Of a DNA stretch of 64,000 nt, positions 57,847-64,000 are shown in pieces. Under the pieces are notes generated by a model that was not told the DNA's origin, searched no databases, and was given only the letters and a program-made list of their open reading frames with translations. Numbering within the stretch: position 1 is the first letter of the stretch; every line of letters begins with the position of its first letter. A program made the position numbers and the translations under genes. The stretch is from positions 62,001 through 126,000 of the forward strand of contig NZ_BMFS01000007.1 of assembly GCF_014639075.1 (NCBI RefSeq). The letters are read 5' to 3'. The stretch is from Glycocaulis albus. Lineage in GTDB: Bacteria > Pseudomonadota > Alphaproteobacteria > Caulobacterales > Maricaulaceae.

Positions 57847-58769
57847 GGCGTATCCATATTCTCGAGGCTGGCAATCATGCGGGCAAAATTTTCGTCATGG
57901 CCGGGCGCATCCAGGCGAGTCCAGTCGGCATGCTGGTTGGCAAACCAGGTGAACTGGCGTTTGGCATAACGCCGGGAGTCGGTCTTCGCGCGCTCGACCG
58001 CTTCGGCGAGGCCAAGCTCGCCGTCCAGGTGCGCCAGTAACGGCCGGACACCAACCGCTTTCAGGGCGGGCAGCTGGCGATCCAGCCCGCGCGCATGCAG
58101 GGCTCGCGCTTCGGCCAACGCTCCGGCCTCCATCATACTGTCGAACCGCTGTTCTATGCGCGCATACAGCACGTCGCGATCCGGACGCAGCGCAAAGCCG
58201 GTCCAGCTGTCCGGCGCGATCAGCGGGCGCGTATCCGCATGAAGCGCGCTCAGCGGCTGCCCTGTAGTCCGCACCAGCTCGATCAGCCGGACCAGGCGCT
58301 GGCGGTCACCGGGCTTGATCCGGCCGGCGCCTTCGGCGTCGAGCCGCTCCGCCTCCGCCCGCAGCGCAGCGCTTCCCGATTGCTCCAGCGCGCTGACCTC
58401 GGCGCGCACATTGGCCGGAATGTCCGGTGCGGGGGCGATGCCATCTATCAGGGTTTTGAAATAAAGCCCTGTGCCACCGGCGAAAATTGCTGGCGCGCCG
58501 CGTGCGCGAAGAGACCCCGCAACATCAAGGGCGGCACGCGCCCACCGGCCCGCGGACCAGCGCTCTGATGGATCGGCAACGCCGAACAGGTGATGCGGCA
58601 CGCCTGCGCGTTCGGCCTCACCGGGTTGGGCGGACAATATGTCCAGCCCCCGGTAGAGCTGCATGGAATCAGCATTGATGATCTCGCCGCCGATGCGCCG
58701 GGCCAGCGTGACCGCGAGCGCGGTCTTGCCGGATGCGGTCGGGCCGCCAATCAGGATGAAGGGCGGCAT
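57843..58769 (-). CDS. miaA: tRNA dimethylallyltransferase
   Basis: Adds a dimethylallyl group to A37 of tRNAs that read codons beginning with U. It has 308 residues. The P-loop is GPTASGKTAL (near residue 7), then INADSMQLYRGLDI and GGTGLYFKTL, the DMAPP/tRNA-binding segments. RRYAKRQFTWF occurs near the end. ATG at 58769 has GGAGG 5 bases upstream; a TTG further out is rejected. It is translationally coupled to the KARI-like gene. Confidence 0.95.
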   Translation of the reverse strand: MPPFILIGGPTASGKTALAVTLARRIGGEIINADSMQLYRGLDILSAQPGEAERAGVPHHLFGVADPSERWSAGRWARAALDVAGSLRARGAPAIFAGGTGLYFKTLIDGIAPAPDIPANVRAEVSALEQSGSAALRAEAERLDAEGAGRIKPGDRQRLVRLIELVRTTGQPLSALHADTRPLIAPDSWTGFALRPDRDVLYARIEQRFDSMMEAGALAEARALHARGLDRQLPALKAVGVRPLLAHLDGELGLAEAVERAKTDSRRYAKRQFTWFANQHADWTRLDAPGHDENFARMIASLENMDTP

Positions 58770-58788
58770 GGCCACCTCCGGCAAAGCC

Positions 58789-60189
58789 TTATGGCCGAAG
58801 GCTCTGTAGAATGAACTGGCCCTGACGGTTCAGGCTGAACAGGACCGGGCGGCCGGTCTCGCCTGCCGCTGCCCGCGCAATCTGGCGTGCCTCATCCACT
58901 GTGCTGACCTGCGTCCACGCGATCTCTTCAACGACATCGCCCACACGCACCTTGCCTGCGGCGTCAGACCCCGGCTCAACGGCTGTGACAACCAGCCCGC
59001 GTGCGTCGGGATGCAGGCGGTGGGTACGGCGGAGCGCATCGGTTACCGGGGCCAGTGTCAGCCCGAAGACCGTACGCGATGAAGGCGTTATGCCGGGCGT
59101 ATCTGCGTCGGATCCCACCGGGCGCGGCGGCGCAGCGTCCGGCTCATCAAGCCGTTGCACCTCGACTTCCAGTGTCAAGGGTTCGCCCCGGCGCAGAACA
59201 TCGACGCTGACACGCGACCCGATGGCGGTATCAGCGACCATGCGCGGCAGACGCCTGTCGTCAGGCACCAGTTCGCCGTTGAAGGCGAGAATGAGATCAC
59301 CGCGCTCCATGCCGGCGGCATAGGCCGGACCGTCAGGATCGACCCGGCTGACAATGGCGCCGCGCGGGCTGTTCAGGCCCAGCGCCTCGGCGGTGTCGGC
59401 GGTGACAGCCTGCACGTTCACGCCCAGCCAGCCGCGGCGGGTCTCGCCGAACTCTGCGAGCTGCCGGACGATGGGCGCGGCAATGTTGGACGGGATGGAA
59501 AAGCTGATACCCACGCTCGCACCGGTCGGCGAGAAGATGGCCGTGTTCACGCCCACGACCTGCCCGTCCATGTTGAACAGCGGCCCGCCCGAATTGCCGC
59601 GATTGATGGCTACATCTGTCTGCAGATAGTCGTCATAGCGCCCGCCAATCTCGCGGCCCCGCGCGGATATGACACCCGCGGTGAGCGAGCCGCCAAGGCC
59701 GAACGGGTTACCGATGGCGATTACCCAGTCTCCGACCCGCGCGGCGTCGGAGTCGCCAAAGCGCACGAAGGGGAAATTGCCGCCACCGCCGCGAATACGC
59801 AGGACAGCCAGGTCTGTTGCCGGATCCACGCCGACTATGTCAGCCGGCAGGGTACGCCCGTCCGTGAAGACGACCTCCACCTCGTCCGCTTCCTCGATGA
59901 CGTGATTGTTCGTCACGACCAGTCCGCGCGCATCGACAATGAAGCCTGAGCCCAGCGAGTTTGCGACGCGTGGATTGTCACCCAGCAGATCGTTGAAGCG
60001 CTCAAGAGGCGAACCGGGGGGAAAGGTTGGCAGGCTCGCATCTGCGCGCATGCGCTGGGCAGCGGAAATATTGACCACGGCCGGAGACAGCTGATCGGCC
60101 AGATCGCCAAACCCCTCACGGGGCTGGGCCAGCGCCGGAGGTACGAAAAGCAGGAAAGCGGCAGCGAGAACAGCCAGAACGGCACGCAT
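58789..60189 (-). CDS. degP: Periplasmic serine protease, DegP/HtrA family
   Basis: A 466-residue Do-type protease/chaperone. A Sec signal peptide (about 1-21, ending PALA) is followed by the trypsin-like domain with His (NNHVI), Asp (ATDLAVLRI) and Ser (GNSGGPLF). PDZ1 (RGWLGVNVQAV) and PDZ2 (FGLTLAPVTDALRR) follow. ATG at 60189 gives a normal signal peptide; the longer in-frame ORF up to 60456 overlaps the DUF2065 gene. It is the last gene of a group DUF2065-hflK-hflC-degP, all on quality control of membrane or periplasmic proteins. Confidence 0.94.
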   Translation of the reverse strand: MRAVLAVLAAAFLLFVPPALAQPREGFGDLADQLSPAVVNISAAQRMRADASLPTFPPGSPLERFNDLLGDNPRVANSLGSGFIVDARGLVVTNNHVIEEADEVEVVFTDGRTLPADIVGVDPATDLAVLRIRGGGGNFPFVRFGDSDAARVGDWVIAIGNPFGLGGSLTAGVISARGREIGGRYDDYLQTDVAINRGNSGGPLFNMDGQVVGVNTAIFSPTGASVGISFSIPSNIAAPIVRQLAEFGETRRGWLGVNVQAVTADTAEALGLNSPRGAIVSRVDPDGPAYAAGMERGDLILAFNGELVPDDRRLPRMVADTAIGSRVSVDVLRRGEPLTLEVEVQRLDEPDAAPPRPVGSDADTPGITPSSRTVFGLTLAPVTDALRRTHRLHPDARGLVVTAVEPGSDAAGKVRVGDVVEEIAWTQVSTVDEARQIARAAAGETGRPVLFSLNRQGQFILQSLRP

Positions 60190-60269
60190 GGGCGACTCCG
60201 GTAGCGAGGCGGACTTTATCAAGCTTAACGCGTTGTTTGCCTGCCAACACCCCCCATTGCAGGTGGCAT

Positions 60270-60464
60270 TCAGCCCATGGACCGGCCCAGCCAGACCAGA
60301 ATGACACCGGCCGCTACCGCGCCAATACCGGCCAGGCGGAGCGTGGCAGGCGGAACGCTGGCGGCCGTCTCGGCCATTTTCCGGGCAAGCGAGGGGGCCA
60401 GCGCGTAAAGAAGGCCTTCGGCGACCAGCACAAGGCCGATGGCCAGGACAATCCATACGAGCAT
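60270..60464 (-). CDS. DUF2065 small membrane protein
   Basis: A 64-residue inner-membrane protein with two hydrophobic helices (LVWIVLAIGLVLVAEGLLYA and AGIGAVAAGVILVWLG). Members of DUF2065 are usually encoded between hflC and degP-like genes, as here. Function unknown; location suggests a role with the HflKC complex. ATG at 60464, 17 bases after the hflC stop. Confidence 0.85.
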   Translation of the reverse strand: MLVWIVLAIGLVLVAEGLLYALAPSLARKMAETAASVPPATLRLAGIGAVAAGVILVWLGRSMG

Positions 60465-60481
60465 GGCCCCTTTATCTCCCT

Positions 60482-61375
60482 CTAGTCGGGCGATCCCGCC
60501 TGGTTCTGGAAGTAGCGGAAGAATTCCGAATCCGGGCTGATCACGATCGGCGTATTGTCGCGCAATGCCTGATCATAGGCCAGCATGGACCGGTAGAAGG
60601 CGAAGAAGTCAGGGTCCTGCCCGTAGGCTTCGGCAAAGATGGCCGTACGGCGGCCATCGCCCTCACCGCGGATGCGCTCGGCTTCAGCCCGGGCGTTGGC
60701 CAGAATGACCACCGCTTCACGGTCCGCCTCGGCGCGGATCTGACGGGCACGCTCTTCACCCTGCGCACGGATAAGGGCCGCTTCCTGCTGACGTTCCGAA
60801 CGCATGCGCTCGAAGACCCGGTCAGTGATCTGCTGAGGCAGGTCCGCCCGCAGAATGCGCACATCAATCACCTGGATACCGATATCCTGGGTGGCGACCT
60901 GCGCTTCGGCGGCGAGGCGGATCCGGTTCATCACTTCGGCGCGCTGGCCGGAGATGACCTCGCTGGACGGGATCGACGCGATAACACCGCGCAGCGAGTC
61001 GTCCATGATGGCCGACAGGCGCTGTTGCAGGCCGCGCTCGTCGCGCACCGTCTGGTAAACGCGCAGCGGATTGACGATGCGGTAGCGCAGGAAGGCATCC
61101 ACCACGAGGCGTTCCTGGTCAGCGGCCAGAATCTCCGCCGGCGCCATGTTGAACTCGATATTGCGCTTGTCGAAATGCAGAACGTCATCGACGAACGGGA
61201 TCTTGAAATGGAGGCCGGGTTCTTCGTCACCCGGCTCATTGATGACGGCAACAGGATTACCCAGACGCAGCACCAGCGCAGACTCGCGTTCTGACACGGT
61301 AAAAGTCGCCGACAGGCCGACAATCACCGCGATGGCGAGGATGACGGCGAGGCTGATCAATACGAAACGGGGCAT
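60482..61375 (-). CDS. hflC: HflC, subunit of the FtsH-regulating HflKC complex
   Basis: A 297-residue SPFH/band-7 protein with one N-terminal membrane helix (ISLAVILAIAVIVGL) and its domain in the periplasm. With HflK it forms a cage around FtsH. Band-7 core: SALVLRLGNPVAV and AADQERLVVDAFLRYRI. A coiled coil rich in Ala/Glu/Arg follows (RQQEAALIRAQGEERARQ). ATG at 61375 follows the hflK stop by one base. Confidence 0.95.
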   Translation of the reverse strand: MPRFVLISLAVILAIAVIVGLSATFTVSERESALVLRLGNPVAVINEPGDEEPGLHFKIPFVDDVLHFDKRNIEFNMAPAEILAADQERLVVDAFLRYRIVNPLRVYQTVRDERGLQQRLSAIMDDSLRGVIASIPSSEVISGQRAEVMNRIRLAAEAQVATQDIGIQVIDVRILRADLPQQITDRVFERMRSERQQEAALIRAQGEERARQIRAEADREAVVILANARAEAERIRGEGDGRRTAIFAEAYGQDPDFFAFYRSMLAYDQALRDNTPIVISPDSEFFRYFQNQAGSPD

Positions 61376-61376
61376 A

Positions 61377-62564
61377 TCAGCGGCCTCCCGTGCTGGAGGA
61401 TGAACCGGACTGGGTGCGGGCCGGACTGCGGTCACGGCCCAGCTGGTCGAGAGGAAGATAGGGCACTGCGCCTCCTCCACTCTGCTGGTCGAGAATGATC
61501 AGCTCGGACCGGCCCAGCACCTGCTCCATGGTTTCAAGGAAGATGCGGCGGCGGGTAACATCCGGAGCCACACGGTACTCGGTGTAGATCTGGTTGAAGC
61601 GTGAGGCCTGGCCTTCAGCTTCCGCGATCACGCTTTCACGATAGCCGCGAGCCTCTTCCTGGAGACGCACCGCTGTACCGCGGGCTTCCGGTACGACCTG
61701 GTTGGCATGGGCCGTTGCCTGCAGCGCCGCACGCTCGGCGTCCTGGCGGGCGGCATCGACATCCCGGAAGGCGTCGATCACGCTGGCCGGTGCAGATGCT
61801 TCACGCAGCTGGACCTCCAGCACCTGTATGCCCGAATTATAGCTGCCAAGCGTATCCTGGATGATCTGACGGGTGCGCCGGGCCACTTCGGTACGGCCTT
61901 GTGTGATGATGGGCTGAAGCTCTGTCGTGCCGACCACTTCGCGCATCGCGCTTTCGGCAACCGCCTTCACCGTACCTTGCGGATCGCGGATATTGAACAG
62001 GAAGTCACGCACGCCCTCGGGATAGGTCAGGTCGACGCGCCACTGAACAACGAAGTCGATCTCGACGATATTCTCGTCGCGCGTCAGCATCAGGGCTTCC
62101 TGCGGCGTCGCTCCGACAGCGACCTCATTGGTGGTCGTCACTTCCGGCAGAAGCACCGTCTCGAACGGTACGGGCAGCTTGAACTGCAGGCCTGCGCCCG
62201 TCGTGCGGACATATTCGCCAAAGCGCAGGACAACGCCCGCCTGCTGCGGGCCGACGACATACCAGGCCGAACCGGGCCAGGCGAGCCAGACAAAGAAGAT
62301 ACCGGCTGCGATCAGGCCAAGGCCGGGACCGCCAGAGCCCTTGCCATCGCCAGAGCCGCCGAACATGCGCCGGATGCGGGCCTGCAGGCCGGCAATGAAC
62401 TGTTCCAGATCGGGCTCGCCGCCACCCTGGCCATTGCCAGAGCCGCGCCGTCCGCCGCCGGGGCCCTGCCCCCACGGATTCTGGTTGTTATTGTTGCCGC
62501 GCCGTCCGCCGCCGCCAGAGCCCCAAGGCCCCCCGCCGCCGCCTGCATTATCGTTCCAGGGCAT
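61377..62564 (-). CDS. hflK: HflK, subunit of the FtsH-regulating HflKC complex
   Basis: A 395-residue SPFH protein. It opens with a Gly/Asn/Arg-rich cytosolic tail (about 1-50), typical of HflK, then a membrane helix (LIAAGIFFVWLAW, about 85-97), the band-7 core (PQQAGVVLRFGEYVRTTGAG) and a coiled coil. A short disordered C-terminus ends in SGSSSSTGGR. ATG at 62564. It heads the operon hflK-hflC-DUF2065-degP. Confidence 0.95.
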   Translation of the reverse strand: MPWNDNAGGGGGPWGSGGGGRRGNNNNQNPWGQGPGGGRRGSGNGQGGGEPDLEQFIAGLQARIRRMFGGSGDGKGSGGPGLGLIAAGIFFVWLAWPGSAWYVVGPQQAGVVLRFGEYVRTTGAGLQFKLPVPFETVLLPEVTTTNEVAVGATPQEALMLTRDENIVEIDFVVQWRVDLTYPEGVRDFLFNIRDPQGTVKAVAESAMREVVGTTELQPIITQGRTEVARRTRQIIQDTLGSYNSGIQVLEVQLREASAPASVIDAFRDVDAARQDAERAALQATAHANQVVPEARGTAVRLQEEARGYRESVIAEAEGQASRFNQIYTEYRVAPDVTRRRIFLETMEQVLGRSELIILDQQSGGGAVPYLPLDQLGRDRSPARTQSGSSSSTGGR

Positions 62565-62670
62565 GTATTTCCTCGTAACGGAATGGAATTCGTCTCGTGT
62601 TGCGATGATATGTGGACGGATCAGCCCGCCGGTTCAAGGAAAACCGGCACGCAGCGCAGTGGGCGATGCG

Positions 62671-63180
62671 TCACACCCGCTCCAGAACCCGCACCACTAA
62701 TCCTGCATCGTCACCGGGCGCGGGGTCAAAATGCTCGGCGCTGACCTCGCGCCATTCAAGCGGATTAAGCATGGGGAAGTGCACATCGCCCTCGGGTTCG
62801 AGGTCTACTTCGGTAAGGCAGATGCGCCCTGTCTCCGGCAGGAGCGCTGCATAGAGCGCCGCACCGCCAATCAGGCATACTTCCTGCGCGCCGTCCTTCG
62901 CCGCGACCTTCCGCGCAGCCGCCACCGCATCGCCCGCATTGGCGAAAACTTGCGCGCCTTCCAGTGCCGTGACGCTGCGTGAGACAACGAAATTGGCCCG
63001 GCCGGGCAAAGGCTTGCGCGGCAGGCTGTCCCAAGTCTTGCGGCCCATGATGACCGGCTTTCCAAGCGTGGTGGCCTTGAAGTTCTTCAAGTCTGACGGG
63101 ATGCGCCATGGCAGGTCATTGCCCTGCCCGATGACGCCGTTCTTCGCGACCGCGACGACGATTGTAAGCGGGATGGTCAC
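62671..63180 (-). CDS. folA: Dihydrofolate reductase
   Basis: Reduces dihydrofolate to tetrahydrofolate, completing the cycle opened by thymidylate synthase. It has 169 residues. Family motifs: [20 protein letters not shown] near residue 7, [16 protein letters not shown], and [18 protein letters not shown] at 63180 overlaps the thyA stop (GTGA), so the pair is translationally coupled. Confidence 0.95.
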   Translation of the reverse strand: MTIPLTIVVAVAKNGVIGQGNDLPWRIPSDLKNFKATTLGKPVIMGRKTWDSLPRKPLPGRANFVVSRSVTALEGAQVFANAGDAVAAARKVAAKDGAQEVCLIGGAALYAALLPETGRICLTEVDLEPEGDVHFPMLNPLEWREVSAEHFDPAPGDDAGLVVRVLERV

Positions 63181-64000
63181 ACCGCCACCGGCGCGGAAAT
63201 GCCCGGATGCGGGTCATAGCCGACGATCTCGATATCTTCGTACTCAAACGCGAAGAGATCGGTGACATCGGGGTTGAGCCTTAGCGTGGGCAGCGGGCGC
63301 GCGTCGCGGGCCAGCTGGCGCTGCACCTGCTCGACATGGTTTGAATAGATGTGCGCATCGCCAAATGTGTGGACGAACTCGCCGGGCTTCAGCCCCGTCG
63401 CCTGCGCCATCATAGCCAGCAACAGGGCATAGCTCGCGATATTGAACGGCACGCCGAGGAACAGGTCCGCGCTGCGCTGATACAGCTGCAGGGAGAGCCG
63501 CCCGTTGGCGACATGGAACTGGAACAGGGTATGGCAGGGCGGCAGCGCCATGGAGGGCACATCGGCCGGGTTCCACGCAGAGAGCACAAGCCGGCGTGAA
63601 GCCGGATTGGCCTTTATCTGCTCCACAAGGTCAGCCAGCTGGTCGATCTCGCGCCCGTCAGGGGCGGTCCAGCGGCGCCATTGCTTGCCATAGACGGGGC
63701 CAAGCTCGCCGTTCTCATCTGCCCACTCATCCCAGATCGTGACACCGCGCTCCTGCAGCCATTTCACATTGGTCATCCCCTTGATGAACCAGAGGAGCTC
63801 GATGGCGATGGAGCGGAAATGCACTTTCTTGGTCGTCAGCAGCGGAAAACCATCGGCGAGATCACAGCGTATCTGACGGCCAAACACGGTGCGCGTACCG
63901 ACCCCGGTGCGGTCGTCTGACGGCGTGCCATTGGCCATCACATCGCGCAACAAATCGAGATATGCCGCCTCGATGCCGTGGCGGTTCGTCTGCGCGGGAT
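63177..64000 (-). CDS. thyA: Thymidylate synthase, 5' end outside window
   Basis: Methylates dUMP to dTMP with methylenetetrahydrofolate. The frame stays open to the window edge; the in-frame Met/Leu near 63953 is not the start, because the residues before it ([15 protein letters not shown]) are the usual ThyA N-terminus. About 274 residues are visible. The catalytic cysteine is in [11 protein letters not shown], the substrate-binding arginines in RTGVGTRT and [10 protein letters not shown], and NIASYALL and [13 protein letters not shown] are family motifs. The gene is coupled to folA. Confidence 0.95.
   Translation of the reverse strand, partial: PAQTNRHGIEAAYLDLLRDVMANGTPSDDRTGVGTRTVFGRQIRCDLADGFPLLTTKKVHFRSIAIELLWFIKGMTNVKWLQERGVTIWDEWADENGELGPVYGKQWRRWTAPDGREIDQLADLVEQIKANPASRRLVLSAWNPADVPSMALPPCHTLFQFHVANGRLSLQLYQRSADLFLGVPFNIASYALLLAMMAQATGLKPGEFVHTFGDAHIYSNHVEQVQRQLARDARPLPTLRLNPDVTDLFAFEYEDIEIVGYDPHPGISAPVAV

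Overview
The window is GC-rich, densely packed chromosomal DNA from an alphaproteobacterium. It most resembles the Caulobacterales/Maricaulales (Hyphomonadaceae) type. The pointers are the rpmG-pleD-divK neighbourhood with near-textbook PleD and DivK, a long coiled-coil membrane protein resembling the polarity factor TipN, a DinB with an N-terminal Cys4 motif, and an mreBCD-mrdA-rodA cluster. The genus call is inference from sequence memory; no search was run. Both ends cut genes: topA at the left lacks its N-terminus and thyA at the right lacks its 5' end.

Left part (1-20 kb). topA, rnr, a NUDIX hydrolase, an unknown protein and an MFS transporter run as a tight + strand series. Next come a decayed small gene, rpmG with its own promoter and terminator, the c-di-GMP and cell-cycle pair pleD and divK, a ROK sugar kinase overlapping dinB, a tag DNA glycosylase overlapping a tiny lipoprotein, a FabH-like synthase followed by a metallopeptidase, amt with an upstream NtrC-like palindrome, then trpF, mscL, ihfB and rpsA.

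Middle (19.4-43 kb). Upstream of rpsA lies about 1.35 kb without genes. It holds a cluster of paired palindromic repeats and a 272-bp element with 34-bp terminal inverted repeats, probably a MITE. Then follow a universal stress protein/sigma factor/VOC protein operon, an HD phosphohydrolase with an NrtR-like regulator, a probably leaderless autoregulated tetR gene with an alpha/beta hydrolase, phoX, a Sua5-type tRNA-modification gene, a GrlR-like protein with an FAD oxidoreductase, yaaA, bdhA with a patatin-like lipase, a DUF418 membrane protein with a gamma-glutamylcyclotransferase-like protein, the TipN-like gene, and a four-gene Mla/MCE-type lipid ABC transporter.

Right part (43-64 kb). 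A lower-GC orphan gene borders a compact module of a GT4 glycosyltransferase, a methyltransferase, a terpenoid-cyclase-fold protein and, convergently, a second methyltransferase. Housekeeping follows: proline iminopeptidase, a sodium-coupled NSS transporter, the rod-shape operon mreB-mreC-mreD-mrdA-rodA, a VTT membrane protein, miaA overlapping a divergent ketol-acid reductoisomerase, a periplasmic DegP-type protease with DUF2065-hflC-hflK, and thyA-folA.

No tRNA, rRNA, CRISPR array, prophage or intact insertion sequence was seen. Most of the window is core genome. The least explained parts are the glycosyltransferase/methyltransferase/barrel-protein module, the divergent KARI next to miaA, the MITE and palindrome cluster upstream of rpsA, and the sigma factor/VOC operon.
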